Positions 1-12,760 of a stretch of 64,000 bases of DNA are shown in pieces. The notes below the pieces were generated by a model that ran no database searches, was not told where the DNA came from, and was given only the letters and a program-made list of their open reading frames with translations. The stretch is from Chinchilla lanigera (Eukaryota; Chordata; Mammalia; Rodentia; Chinchillidae), in the NCBI RefSeq assembly GCF_000276665.1, contig NW_004955474.1, positions 10,709,354 to 10,773,353 of the forward strand. Direction: 5' to 3'. Each line of letters opens with the position of its first letter. Position 1 is the stretch's first letter. The position numbers and the translations under genes were made by a program.

Positions 1-1040
1 GAGAAAGGAACCCTACTCCACTGCTGGTGGGAGAGTAGATTGGTGAAACCACTGTGGAAATCAGTTTGGAGATTCCTCAAAAAACTAGGATTGAAAGTCC
101 TATTTAACCCACCTATTCCCCTTCTGGGAATTTTCCCAGAAGAATTAAAAATATCATACCACAGCTATATATGTGCACCCATGTTTATAGCAGCACAATT
201 TGTTATACTTACATCTTGGAAACAACCTAGACTCCCATCCACTGAGGAATGGATAAAAACGTTGTGGTATTTTTATACAATGAAGTATTATTCAGCTATT
301 AAAAAAAGATAAACTTGAGGCTTTTGTAGCTAAATGGATGCAACTAGATATCATACTCATGAATAAATAAATCAGACCCACATGTGTAAACATTATATTG
401 TCTCCTTGGTGTAGGAAAGTGAAAGACTAGGTAAAACTGAAAACATACAATAGATGATAGGAAAGGGAAAGAAACTGTACAAAGGAAGAAATGACTGGGA
501 TGAGGGAAAGAAGAAAAAAGAAAGAAGGAAGGCAAAACAGAAATATATATGTGAATAGCTGCGATGGCTGTATTGCTGTTGTCTGATGGTGTATTGAAAT
601 GAACAATTAATGCTCACAATTTTTTATGTTCTGATTGACTTTGCATGCTTGTGTCTGGTGATCTGAGCAACTGATTTGAAGATAACAATATGCAATGGAA
701 TTACAATGGTGAACTCCTACCATCTTGTCTAGTGAAACTCTCTAATACCTCTAAAGTTTTATTGAAGAATTATTTTCTTAATTTCTTTAATGGTTTGAGC
801 AATTTCTCTTTCTTACATTGGATAATCTGAGCAATGTAGTTGAGGATAGCGGTATGCAATGTAACAACCACTGTTCATTTGTATTAATTTGTCTTGAGAC
901 CCTGTATCACTTTGAATGTTTTTGCTTTGATTTGTTTATGTTCTTTATACTGGTGTGCTGCTGCTGTTCTATTTTTTTGTTTGTTTATTTCTCAAGTAGT
1001 ACTATCTTTAAAATTTAAAAAATGTAAAAAATTAAAATTT
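1..1040 (+). mobile_element. L1 LINE, ORF2 C-terminal end plus 3' UTR (5' end outside window)
   Basis: An open frame at 40-312 encodes the C-terminal end of L1 ORF2p: PLWKSVWRFLKKLG, PMFIAAQF and EEWIKTLWYF, ending in YYSAIKKR. L1 ORF2p is the endonuclease/reverse transcriptase of LINE-1; only its cysteine-rich tail region is in the window and the catalytic domains would lie upstream. A purine-rich 3' UTR follows (420-540), then a T-rich tail part ending in A-rich sequence near 1040. The 3' UTR carries a motif around TCTGAGCAACT...GATAACAATATGCAATG twice (about 659-698 and 822-861), while related copies at 26.3, 27.0 and 34.2 kb have it once. Dead as a coding unit here. Confidence 0.93.
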
Positions 1041-1185
1041 CAACCCTCTCAGTAGTCCATGTAAAAAAATATACATAATGTAAAATTCCATAATTCTAAG
1101 AAAATACTATATACTATTACTATATACTATAGTAATATATAATATCATAGAAGATGTAGCTCTCTTGTTACCCATTGTTTTGAGA

Positions 1186-1310
1186 ATACCATATTAGTTT
1201 CCTAGTGTTAATATAACAAAATGCTACAAATTGTATGAATTAAAACAACATATTTCTCTCACAGTGAAAAAGCTAGAAGTCCAATATTAGGGTATAAAAG
1301 GGACCATAAC
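1186..1310 (-). mobile_element. MLT1-like LTR fragment (ERVL-MaLR)
   Basis: The words CTAGTGTTAATATAACAAAA, TTAAAACAACATATTTCTCT and AGCTAGAAGTCCAA follow the remembered antisense order of the 3' end of MLT1-type LTRs. Old and diverged; boundaries are uncertain. The A/T-rich spacer 1041-1185 before it shows nothing recognisable. Confidence 0.5.
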
Positions 1311-2164
1311 TTACAGTATTCTCTTAGAATATGTGCCAGACATCCAGATTCTTACTTTTTCAATTCTCTAAAGAATTCTATTACAATCTCCATAATGTTT
1401 GATTTCAAGAAAAATTTCTCAGTAATTGATGGATGAAGTTGTCAAGCATAATAAAGAAAAACTTTTGAAAAATTTAATAAGCAAATTTGTTCTAATTGAC
1501 CTATATCATCTCCAAATAAAACAATTTGATAGTTTCTCTAGTCTCAATACAATTAAGCTAGAATTCCATAAGAAATTGCTGGTAACATCTTCATTTATTT
1601 GAAAAATTGAAAAACAATATAAAGTTCTTATATCAGATTCATGCATCAAAGAATAATAAAGTAAAATATTTAAATGTACTCACATACGTATACAAAGATG
1701 TCTGTGCAAGATTTTACTATAGTATTTGTTGTAGTAAAAATTATGTCTATCATTAAAAAGGAAATATCTATGTTACCAAAATATGTACATACAGAAAATG
1801 ACATGGTAGAGATACTAAGATCATCCAAGAGTTGTTTTTTGCTGAAAGTGTATTAAAAGAAATAATTGGGTATAGAACAGTGTATATAACATAAAATATA
1901 TGTCTGAAGATAATATATAGTTCTTGGAATAAACACACTTTTTTCAAAACTACTTCAGAAGGAGGAGTTAGACATACTAGACCATGGATTCTTTTTATTG
2001 GATAGGATTTTCTCATTTCCTCTACACATTTTCAATGAAAATATACTAGTTCAAATGTAGAATGAATCTAAGAATGTTGTGCCAAAATAACTTCTAAAAA
2101 GCTGTGGAAGTTCTTTAGGATTCCCACACACGTAGCTCAGAAATGATACACAATATAATTTGAA
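1311..2164. other. Unassigned AT-rich sequence
   Basis: No recognisable repeat, RNA gene or credible reading frame. Short frames at 1674-1856 (+) and 1768-2016 (-) have the length expected by chance at this base composition. Confidence 0.6.
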
Positions 2165-3385
2165 CTTTTAAAATTTGTTGAGACTTACATGGCCTGTTCT
2201 ATGATCTATCCTAGGAAATGTTCAATATTGTGCTGATAAAAATGTCTACGTTGCATCTTTGGGGCACAGTGTTTCAGACATGTCTCCTAGGTCCATTTTG
2301 TCTAGGGTACAATTTTACTCTACTATTACTTTGTTGATTTTTCTGTCTAGATGATCTGTCCATTTTCAAGAGTTGGGTGTTAAAGGTTTAACTTTTACTG
2401 GAGTCTGTCTCTTCATTTAGGTTTGTTAATACTTGCTTTATTTTCTTCTTTGCTTTGATATGTATGTGTGTATGTGTGAGTATGTGTGTGTGTAATTATT
2501 ATTAACTTGTTCTTTAACATCATAAAACAATATTTTGTTGCTTTATACGGATTTGATTCATATTCTACTTTATCTGGTGATAGAATGGCTCTAATTTCTT
2601 TCAAATTCTGTTTGCTTGAAATATTTTATTCCATCCCTTCACTGTCATTCATCTTTAACCAGGAAGTGTTTTTTGTAAGCAACATAGAAAGGGCCTTATT
2701 TTGAGGGATCTCTTCATTTATCCTATCTCTTTGACCAGAGACTTTAAGCCATTTATGTTTAAGTAATTCTTGATAAGTAAGGTCTTCTTATGCCCATTAT
2801 GTAACTTGTTCTGTTTTATTTTAATTTCTTACTATATATCTTTATGGTTCATTGAATTATTCTGTTAATTTATTTTGACCCCTGGCCTAGTCTATTACAA
2901 TTTTTTGCTTCATGTTTATCATAAGGCTTCCCAAATAATTTTTATTACAAGCTAGTTTGAAATGATAACAATTTAACATGATATTAAAATACAAAGAAAA
3001 GCAAATAAAAAATTTATTAACCAGAAAACTCTTGTTCTGTATTTCTTTCCATTGTATAGTATGAACTTTTGAAATCGCATTACATATTTTTCTAAATTTC
3101 TATTACTTATTCTATTTTCTAAATTTCTATTACTTATTCTATTACTTACTTCTATTACTTATAGTATGAACTTTTGAAATTACATTACATATTTTTCTAA
3201 ATTTCTATTACTAAATTTCTATTACTTTCTATTACTAGTGTATTCACATAGTTATCATTTTAATCACTTTGATTTTTTTCTTTATTCCAAGGATTTGAGT
3301 GGTTTATATGCCACATAATATTACAGAATTATGAATTTTTTAACATAATCTTATCAGTGAAGTTTTTATTGTCCCATATGTATTA
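2165..3385 (-). mobile_element. Old L1 LINE, non-3' portion, antisense
   Basis: The + strand reads like the reverse complement of older mammalian L1 sequence: TCTGTCTAGATGATCTGTCC, GAGTTGGGTGTTAAAG, ATTCCATCCCTTCACT, CATTTATGTTTAAGTAATTC and TATCAGTGAAGTTTTTAT occur in the order I remember for L1M-type elements. No reading frame survives. A TG-rich run at 2459-2494 and a tandem repeat at 3055-3235 lie within it. The same element resumes after the LTR at 3386-3735. Confidence 0.65.
3055..3235. repeat. Nested tandem repeat, about 105-bp period
   Basis: TATAGTATGAACTTTTGAAA starts at 3055 and again at 3160, each time followed by TACATATTTTTCTAAATTTC. Inside, a shorter unit around CTAAATTTCTATTACTTATT is repeated several more times, so short and long periods are superimposed. 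It lies in an antisense L1 and looks like local slippage after insertion. Confidence 0.85.
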
Positions 3386-3735
3386 ATCACCTTGCCTGCT
3401 GCTGGGACACAATATCCAACACTCACAAATTAAAAGAAGACATTCAATTTCATTTAGCTCATTTTTCAATTTAACTCATTAATTTAATGTAGATCATTTT
3501 TAGATAATTTTGAGGGATATTCACAGAATAGTCAGCAGGTTCCAAAGTGAGAAACTCATGGTGGAAGGATGTGGTGAAGGAAAATTGTTTAGTTCATGGT
3601 AGCCAGGAGCAAAGCAGGGGAGGGGGAAGAGAGAAAGAGGCAGTCCACCAGGTATAGTACCCAAGGCCGTGACTGCACTATCCACCCACGCACACCCGGA
3701 ATTGTGTTCCACCAGTCCCTTGCGCAGCTCTGATA
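3386..3735 (-). mobile_element. ERVL-MaLR-type solo LTR, antisense
   Basis: Begins with a degenerate CTGCTGCTGGGACACAATAT block and continues through AACTCATGGTGGAAGGATG, TTCATGGTAGCCAGGAGC and a purine-rich GGGGAGGGGGAAGAGAG segment to ACCAGTCCC. This is the reverse-complement layout of rodent MaLR LTRs. It splits an antisense L1 whose sequence resumes at about 3736. No internal retroviral sequence is present. Confidence 0.6.
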
Positions 3736-4060
3736 CAATCAAGCTTATTTTTGTCTTACTCCTTAATGTCTTTATTTCTGTATGAAGAATTGTTCTTAGC
3801 ATTTCTTGTGGAATAAATCTGGTGAAGATATGATCCTACCCCACCTCCCTCAATTTGGGAAAGCCTCTATCCTCTTTTTGTTTCTTAAGCCTTGCTGGGT
3901 AAGAATCTCACACTACTCTGTTCTGGCTTGCTAAATTCTCTACTAAGTTTATTCTCAGGTGAATCATAGAACCCCGTGAGTTATTTAACTCTTTTACATC
4001 ATCCCTGAAAATTTTCTCTTTCACACTGAGCTTGATTGAAGCACATCTTGGGTAGTAGAT
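3736..4060 (-). mobile_element. Old L1 LINE, antisense, continuation after the LTR
   Basis: CTTAGCATTTCTTGTGG, GGGAAAGCCTCTATCCTC and CTTGCTGGGTAAGAATC continue the L1M-type antisense order interrupted by the LTR. Too diverged for any frame; the far boundary is soft. Confidence 0.5.
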
Positions 4061-5080
4061 ATTTCCAACGCCAGTCTTCACTTCTGAAATGTGAGACTCA
4101 GAAATATTATCTAACTTCTTAAAGTTGTCTGACTGGAAAATTGCCTCTTTCGATGATGTTGTGCTTTTCCTTTTAACATTTTATTGAAGAATCAATAAAT
4201 GGTCAGAAATATCTTCCCTTTAACATGGACCAACTGAACCATGATTAAAATTTCTGTGGCAATATTACCACATGTAATCTCACCAGAGGTTTCACATTCT
4301 TTAAACTCTGTTTTACTGACCTTCTTGTGTGAACAATATTCAACATCTGTCTTAACACAAAACAGTTTGGTGGTTAAGAAGAGTAAAACTCATTTTATAT
4401 AACTCAAGCTGCACTCCTATGTCCTATTAGCATGTGAAATTTAAAATCTGAGTTTCCTAATTTACAATGTAATTGCTATTGCAGCACACCATTTTTTCCA
4501 TAGAGGAGAAATATTTTTGTTAAGTACTGTTGGTTTTCCATCAAGAAATACACATTAACTGACATATAAATAGTTATCTAGAACTTCTACTGTCTGAAGG
4601 AAAATGTGCAGAAATAAGTTTCCTACTTTTGGGCTGCACTGGAAATTTCTTACTCTTAGGTCATGATATGTAATTATGGTAATTTTTACCAATGGTGATA
4701 AATAAAATAATGGTGGATAAATTTTGAGAAAAAGAGAATAAAAGAAAATAAAGTATTTCTGACTCTAACTTGCCCTCCATGACTTTTGTTGTTTTATTTT
4801 GTGTATCAAAGAAGAGTTTCCAAATATCCTCAAAGATAAGAATGACTTCGATGCTTAAGAAAAAACTACATTTATAAGTATTTGTTGTGAAATTGTGATT
4901 CAGTAATCTGAAAAAAGATTAGATAATTTGCATTTTTAACAAGTATGCTTAATGATTATTGCTAAAAAAGATGATTGTGAAATACTGATAGACTATCTAC
5001 ATGCAATATATATATATTTATATATATTTCTGTTAGAGGATTTCATTAAAACAACATTTTGAATGTCATATTCATGTTAG
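4061..5080. other. Unassigned AT-rich sequence
   Basis: No repeat family recognised and no credible frame. A short ATATATAT run occurs at about 5006-5027. Confidence 0.55.
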
Positions 5081-5942
5081 ACTGGCAAGACAGTCAAATA
5101 GTGTTACCTAGGATCCATATATCCCTCCACAAAGAAGCAGAAAATGAAATAAATAGCTGCATCCTGAGCAGAATTGTCATAGAAGCCAGCAATGGTAAGA
5201 CAGAAATACTGTAAGACAATGCGAATGGATAGCAACACAGAGCAGAATGAAGTGTCCCAGTTCTGATTGTGGTTCCTCACCTACAGGAACTCCTTGTGAG
5301 AAGGGAAAAACTGAACAGGAGACTCCCAGTGGGATTCCTCACTACAGATGCCAGCGCCTTCAGCAAGTGGGAAATTCCACATCAACCAGCTTTGGAGCCC
5401 AGTTAAGGAAGATAACTGGAGTCTGTACCGTTGATTTCTCTCAAAGAAGGAACTTTCCTTATCTCCTTTCTAAACTCTACAGACAAGGCTCTTGGCAGGA
5501 CCACAATATACTGAGAAGAGTTCCCGTGCAAATCATCAACAACTTTGCCATGTTCATGCTACACACCTAGACATGGCCACTGCCATGTTCAGCCTGCAGG
5601 CCTCTTACTAGGTCTGAGGACACATGCTCCACTCTTAAGTTCCTCCTATTGCTGCCACTGCTGAAAATTACTCTGCTCTCCACATTCCCAGCACCACCAC
5701 CCTCACTACCAGAGTGGACACATAGTTCATACCTTATATTCACTGTTGTTTATGCCACACCTGCCTGGTTCACTGCATTTTCTCTCTCCAACGTGAAGAG
5801 GGAGATGTAGCCAAAGTCCTGAACCAAAATGTGTATTACAGCCAAAGAAGCCATACTACAGTGTTCAACTAGAGCCATTGCAGCAGCTTACACACACATA
5901 TACACGTGTACATACACATATATATGTGTGTTATATATATAT
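5081..5942. other. Unassigned GC-richer block upstream of a sense L1
   Basis: Clearly richer in G+C than its surroundings, with a 107-codon frame at 5247-5570 (+) that I do not recognise. Its position just 5' of a sense L1 would fit remnants of an L1 5' UTR/ORF1 region, but I could not match it. It ends in alternating CACACA/TATATA sequence (5889-5943). An LTR or unique DNA are alternatives. Confidence 0.35.
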
Positions 5943-5988
5943 AACTTTAGATATTATAAAAGCCAGAACTTTAGATATTATAAAAATA
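5943..5988. repeat. 24-bp tandem duplication
   Basis: AACTTTAGATATTATAAAA occurs at 5943 and again 24 bp later, joined by GCCAG. A small local duplication at the edge of the L1 that follows. Confidence 0.85.
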
Positions 5989-7708
5989 CATGATCACAGA
6001 ATAACTAACTAGTTAATAAACAATAGGCACTGAAAATAAAATGCAAATTTAACAAAGACTTCTTTGGCACAGTAAGAGAAGTAAAATAAGTGAAATTTAT
6101 AGCAATAAACATTTAACAGAAAAAAGGTTTCAAATAAAATGACAACATATTTGAAGGGCCTAAAAAAGCAAAGCCAAACTAAAACAAAATTATTAGAAGA
6201 ACAAAGGTCAAAGCAGAAAAATACAAAGAGTAATAAATAGAAGAGTTTCTTTTCTGTAAATAAAAAGAAAATTTCAAAGTCTTTCTCTAAATTAAGAATA
6301 GAAAAAGAACACCCAAATATTTAAATTACCTATGAAATGAGAGACATTATAGATGATATTAAAGAACTATTAAAGATCATTGGTGATTAGAATGAGTAAC
6401 TATAAGACAACAAATTGGAAAACTTGAACAAAATAAATTTTGGAAAATGTATTAATCTACCAAATTTTAAACATGAAGTAGAAAATCTAAACAGAAAAAC
6501 AAAATATAGTGAGGTATAACATTAATGAGACTCTTCCAACAAAAAAGGAAAAACATGCACCAGGTGGTTTTATTGATAAGTTGTACAAAAAGTTTAGGGA
6601 AGCAATAGTACTATTTCTTTTTAGTCTATTCAAAAAAAGATGATTTACTCCAGGAATAAAAATACTGTTTAACATTTGCATATAAGGAATTATAACTCAT
6701 TACATGAATAGAATAAAAAAAAGAAAATGATCTTTTCAATAGACTCAAGAATATTGTGATGAAATTTAACATTATTTTATGATCAAAAAAAAAAACTCTG
6801 AACAAATTATGTAAAGAAGGAATGAGTCTCATTACTTGAGAATCCCAATGTCAAGATCATGCACCTTTCCATAGATAACATGAATAAGATAAGAGTGTCC
6901 ACTCTCCCCAGTCTTATATAATATATGTACCATAGTAGAAGTTTTAGCCAGAGCACTTAAATAGTAAAAAGAATTAAAAGGTATACAAATAAGAAAGCAA
7001 ATAAAACTATCCCTAATTGTTAATGATACTATTCTGCTTATAGAAAAACCTAATCCTTACACCATAAGATCACTAGAACTGACAAAAGTAGCCAGTAAAA
7101 TTTTAGAACAAAAAATTACCATGTTCAAATCAGTAACTTTTATGTACATCCATAAGGAACTTATTGAGAAATAAATAATGAAATAATCTCACTGAATATA
7201 ACTGCAAAAGAAAAACAAAACAAACAAACAAAACCTAGGGATTAAATTTAAGCAAGGAAGTGAAACCTCTAAATAAAGGATACTGCAGAACACTTATGAA
7301 AAAAATTGAAAAAGTCGCACAAAAAATGACCAGACCTCCCATAATCATGAATTGGAAAAATTCATACTGTTAAGATACTCATATACCTTTAGCAATTTAC
7401 TGATTGTATTTAATTTCCATCAAAAAAAAGCCAATCACACTTTTCATAGAACTAGCAAAACAATTTTAAAATTCATGTGAAATTTCAAAAACACAGAGTA
7501 GCCATTATAATCTTCAATAAAGGTGGAGACATTCTGACATCTAATTTCAAGTCATATTACAGAACTGTAATAACCAAAACAGTATCATGCTGAAATGAAA
7601 GAGGACACATAAACCAATGAAACTGAATAAAGAACTCATAAATACACTCACATATCTACTCCAAACTGACTCTAGCTAAAAGTCCCACAAATATAAATTA
7701 CAGAATGA

Positions 7709-7800
7709 GGGCTGGGGATATAGCTCAGTGGCACAAGCGCCTGCCTGGCAAGTGCAAGGTCCTGAGTTCAATTCCCAGCACTAAAAAAAAAAAAAAAAAA
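7709..7800 (+). mobile_element. ID-like tRNA-Ala-derived SINE
   Basis: GGGCTGGGGATATAGCTCAG (A-box region) and GAGTTCAATTCCCAGCAC (B-box region) are followed by about 19 A, then a G run. Short RNA polymerase III retroposon inserted into the old L1. No convincing target-site duplication. Confidence 0.93.
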
Positions 7801-8479
7801 AGGGGGGGAATAAGAAGTCTCTTCAATAAATAGTATGGGGAAAACTGGATATCTACATGCAGAATATTGAAATTAGACCACTCACTCTCTCACTCCATAA
7901 AAAAATCAGCTCAAAATGAGTAAATGGATGATCTACAGTTATGAATATCCTACAAGAAAACATGGGGAAAATATTCAAACATCAAATATTTTATATGCAA
8001 TAATTTGGGGGAATCAATTCCAAAAGTTCAAATAGAAAGATGGAATTATATCAAACCTTGAAACTTCTACCCACCAAAAGAAATAATGAGCAGAGTAAAG
8101 AGATAGCCTATTCAATGAAAGGTAATATTTACAAACTACTCATCTGACAAAAGATTAATACCCAGAAAATACAAATAGCTCAAAAATTGTGCAAAAACCC
8201 TAATAATCTAATTAAAAATGAAGAAATAATCTGAATAGACATTTCTCAAAAGAAGAAATACAAATGGCCACCAAATATATAAAATATTATTCATTATCTT
8301 TATCTATCAGGGAAATACAAATCAAGCCCAAACTAAGATATGATATCATATCAGTTAATGCCTATTATGAATTATTAAAAAAACTATTATTAAGTCAGAA
8401 AAAAAAGGGAACTTTACATTTTTGGTGAAATGTGAATGCATACAGCCATTATGGAAGTTCCTCAAAAATATTAAAAATA

Positions 8480-8565
8480 GGGCCAGGGATATAGCTCAGT
8501 GGCATAGCGCTTGCCTGGCAAGTGAAAGATCTTGAGTTTGATTCCTGGTACCAAAGAAAAATACT
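8480..8565 (+). mobile_element. ID-like SINE
   Basis: GGGCCAGGGATATAGCTCAG through TTGATTCCTGGTACCAAAG. Imperfect flanking repeats AAAATATTAAAAAT and AAAATACTAAAATT. Second ID insertion into the same L1. Confidence 0.9.
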
Positions 8566-9205
8566 AAAATTATTTGTAGAATTTCTGCATATACGTGGAA
8601 AGATAATGCAACCATCATATTAAGGAGATATTGCACTCCCACGTGAAATGTAACATTTCTCACTATAGCCAAGATACAGAATTACTGCAGGTGCATATCA
8701 AGGGATGTAAGTGTAAAGAAAATATGGTATACACACACAATAAAATATTTCTTAGCCATAAATAATAAATTTTATCATTAGCAGGAAAATGGATGTCACT
8801 GCAAGACATATATTCAATACACTGTCAGAGGAGGAAAAGAAATAATTACATGTTCTCTTCTCTCATGTGCAAAAGCTAAAAAAATATCATTCTGAGTGTA
8901 GGATAGTGATTGCTACAGGTTGGATGGATAGGGAAGAGGAAACACAAGGGGTGAATAACACATACTGAAACACAGATATAAGGAATCTATTTCAGGGTTC
9001 CACAGCACACTGGCTTGGCTGTAGTTCACCATAAGCTGTAGGGAGCTAAAGTTTTCCAACATAAGTAATGCCAAGGAGATAAAAATTAGAATCACCCCAA
9101 TTTGATCAGTATAGATTGCATACATACATTCAAATATTACTCTACCTCCGAAGTACAGTATATACAATTGTTACAAGCTATTCATAAAGGAATATAAAAA
9201 ATTGT

Positions 9206-10599
9206 GAATTTGAAGATCAGACAAAGGTTTGGTGACATATGTGACAAAAGGAAGTTCAGCGGTGGTCCTGCAGTGGCCCCTGTCTCCCTGGCCTACTCCT
9301 TCCCCAATTCCGCTGCAAAGAATGAAGAGTGATTTCACTGTTATTGATGTCTCAGCAAGAAATACATCCAGAGGCCTGTTCCTCCTCCTTATTTACAGAA
9401 GAGGGAGGGAAGGGCATGGCTTGAGTTAACTAGATTATTAGAGATAAAGTAGAGCCCATAACTCCCAGGGCAGGGCAGAACTTGTAATATACATCTTTCC
9501 TTGGAGTTGGTACTTATACATACTTTCTGAGTTAACAGATGAATACATGGAGCATACAAAAAAAGAAAAAAGCTGTTCTCCTTCTAACTAGATCTGTCAT
9601 TTAAGGTGAGATTGCCCTTCATGTATGGGTTAGGAATAAAACTAACTCTCTTTCCACCTCTCAGGGTCGTTGTATCTAAAGACTATGAATTAATGAGAAG
9701 ATCCCAAAGACAGTTCTGCTGAAGCCCTGAATTGCTTACTTCTCTATGCAGACCAGGCCTGGTAAGATGTTCACCCTATCTCAGGCTGAATTTTCTCATA
9801 TGAAAAATAACACTTAGATTTGGGGTAACCTTAAATATTAATGTATACAGACAAAATAGATAATCTATAAATGAGTTGTTTGGATCATAATTAGGGTTAT
9901 TATTAAAATATTAATAGGATTATTAAATATTAATGGGATTATTAAAATATTATGGATAAAACATTACTATTCATAGCATAGATTTAGAAAGACTGCCTTT
10001 TCCCCAGATAGAGCAGAGAATGACCAGTGGAGTTCATTATGCAAATTAACAAGAATACTGTGTGGGAGAATCATGCTTTAACATTCTTCAACCAATCCCA
10101 TCTCCTTATCTCCGATACAAATGTATGAAATAAGAAAGACTATAAAATACAATTTAACTTTGCTTGGAAACCATATTAGAAATGATTTCATTTATCTGAA
10201 TTTTTGTTATGTTCATTTCCTCATTTCAGATATTCTGTATTGATTTCTATGATAGAGTATACAGAATGTGTTTTTCAAAATGTTCCTTTAAAAAAATAGA
10301 TAAAAGCAAAATTTAATAAAAGAAAAGTATTTTGCAATTTAGAGAATTAATTCTAAGTCTTTTAACATATTTAATTTTTTTTTACTGAAGAGGCAAAATT
10401 CCTTAATTGATTTGAAGTTAGAATTGCGACCTCAAAATGAATTCTGAGTTGGTCTTCTGGACATCTTAAGGTCACATGTTCCAAAAATTATTTTGCATAC
10501 AGGCTGTGTATGAAACTTTTTATTAGTAGTATTACAATATATACAGAGTGTTAATATAAAATATGCCAAAATAGGTGTCATGAATATACAAGGAAATAT
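9206..10599. other. Unassigned sequence with one GC-richer pocket
   Basis: 9229-9480 is noticeably GC-rich for the window (TGGTCCTGCAGTGGCCCCTG) and holds a 66-codon frame of no recognised family. 9894-9955 has three imperfect copies of a GGATTATTAAATATTAAT unit. The rest is AT-rich with nothing recognised. Confidence 0.5.
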
Positions 10600-10860
10600 A
10601 AGCTTCCTAACTTAGTAAAAACATGAAGATAAATGGATAGACATCAATCACTGAAAAGAGAAATTTCAGAGGACTAATAAAAAATGTTGGTACGTTTGAG
10701 TTCATTAATTATCAGAGAAAATCAAATCAAAATCATATGCAATTCCATCCTTTTTCTGTTAATTTGTCAATATTAAAAAAAGGAACAAATGCTGAAAAGG
10801 ATACAAGGAAAGAAGAAATTTGTTCTACCAATAATTTGATACCATTCAGTAGCTATAATA
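10600..10860 (+). mobile_element. Very old L1 (L1ME-like) ORF2 fragment
   Basis: TTCATTAATTATCAGAGAAA, AATCAAATCAAAATCATATG and GGAACAAATGCTGAAAAGGA follow the order of L1 ORF2 shortly upstream of its C-terminal end. Highly diverged, no frame. Confidence 0.55.
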
Positions 10861-12440
10861 TTTTTTATCTAAACTGATTTTTAGAGTAAAACACAGTACT
10901 GAAAAAATATAAAATTATGTAGTATTTAATATATTTATTTGATGAGTGAAAATTGTTTTTATTATTTCAATGGAAGCATAAAATTATGTTTTTCAATGCT
11001 GTTTGGGAAATGAAATCCTCCAAAAGTTTGAATCACTTTTGCATATCTTGAGATAAGAAAAAAATAATTTATTTATATTTAATATTAAAATATTTTAAAG
11101 TAGCAACTCAAATAATCAGCTTGGAGTATATTTATATATCTTAGTCATTTTTGTTAGATGTAATTATCCCTGATGCTTTTTTGAGAAATATCTTGCTCCT
11201 TATTGTTTAAATTCATTTTCTTGTAAAATTACCTTCAAATGTCTCCAAAGTTGACTTGTGCTTAAAAAGTTATCATCAATGTTGAGGGGTTTGTTACTGA
11301 ATTTTTAACTCTCATAAAATTCTTAAATATTCCATCCAACCCAAATAAATTTCTAAATATTTAATTTGGTTCCATTAATAAGATGCAAAATGGAACCATT
11401 TTTAGAAATAATTTTATGTGTGAAAACTTTAAATGGAATTATTCAGCTCTTGTAAGATTTCTTATGTTGTTAATTAGTGGAAATGACATATTAATAATTA
11501 CTGCTATATATTTCCTAATTGTAGAAAAAAAATAAGTTATGCATGAACAAAAAAAAGTGCTTTTTAGAAAACAGTAATTTAATATGAATAAAAAGTCATG
11601 CTTCTCGGAATAATATGCTTCACTCTTTAGGTTCACATATTAAATCTGTGAAAATATCATCTTAGGTATTGTTTTCTTAATGTAACTAAATATTAACATT
11701 TGAAATCATAGCACTTGTGTTCATGAGATTATGTTATCTTTGTGAATTCAAGACTGTGTTGAAAAATACCCACAAACACATGGTGACACGTTTAAGATTG
11801 CCATATATTTTCTTGAAAAGGAAATTAAGTACATTGAATTAAATCTATAGTTTTCATTCATTTAAATCAAGTATTCTAAAACAGATTATTTCAAAGTACA
11901 TAGTCCTTTCCAAATAGATCAATAAGAAAGTAGATAGACAGTAGGTGTACAAGATCACAAAACCACTATATTAACCATTTTCTATGGCTTGGTTTCTATT
12001 CGCTAGGCATACTTCACATATATCTAAGATAGTCTTTCTGTTATTTCCCATCTCGTTAGGGTGACTTTCTAATTTCATGTAAGTGGACAGCACTAAGGAA
12101 CAGTGTCAGGCCTTCCTCTCTGCTATTGGAGATTGGCGGGAGTTAGCAACCTTAAGCCCTACCAACACCGACCACTTTGTTCTATCATGAAGCACTCAGC
12201 ATGAGGTCCTTGAACAGAAGTCACTGGTCATATTTTACTTGAATAAATCAGGAAAACAAAGACAATTCTCAGATTTAACTGCCAAATGAGGTCAGAACTC
12301 TGTTAACATTCATTTATATCAAATATGCATAAAGTCATGACAGTAGCTGGAAGTGTTAAAAAATAATTGGTTAACAAAACCATACTACTTTTCACCAAGG
12401 CAACTTATAGTGATACTTCTTGAAAAATGAAAAAGCAGAT
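10861..12440. other. Unassigned AT-rich sequence
   Basis: No repeat family, RNA gene or frame that I can support. 12090-12200 is slightly GC-richer. Probably single-copy intergenic DNA. Confidence 0.55.
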
Positions 12441-12708
12441 GTGTGCATGGCATAAAACTATAAGCCCCACACTCTGGGAGCCTGAGGTAGGAGAATCACA
12501 AGTTTGATCCCAGCCTGTGTAATTCGAAATCCTAGTGAAACCCTGACATTTTTTTTAAACCGCGTCTTAAAATCAAAAATAAAAAAACAAGCAGTAGGTA
12601 TGAAACTAAGTGTGAAGGCTTTGTGCTCAAACCACAGTGTCACCGAAGAAAGTAAAGAAAAGAGAGAAAGAAAGAGAGAGAGAGAGAGGCAGAGAAAGAG
12701 AGAGAAAG

Positions 12709-12760
<52 letters not shown>

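Larger units (their letters stand above)
5990..9205 (+). mobile_element. Old L1 LINE, decayed ORF2 and 3' UTR, with two ID insertions
   Basis: L1 ORF2 is recognisable in order but full of stops and frameshifts: the reverse-transcriptase part near 6700-7050, including CCACTCTCCCCAGTCTTATA and a frame reading LSLIVNDTILLIEK where intact L1 has the catalytic F-A-D-D; then the downstream ORF2 body, with GGGAAAACTGGATATCTACA (7838) and ATTTCTCAAAAGAAGAAATA (8240). The 3' UTR (8900-9205) contains ACCCCAATTTGATCAGTATA, which matches the ending of L1MA/L1MB-type elements as I remember it. ID SINEs sit at 7709-7800 and 8480-8565. The loss of the A-D of the active site shows an inactive copy. Confidence 0.85.

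Noticed and set aside
40..312. L1 ORF2 frame as a functional protein
   Set aside because: Only the C-terminal end is present; the endonuclease and reverse transcriptase are not in the window. The same holds for the frames at 25411-25677 and 63480-63812.
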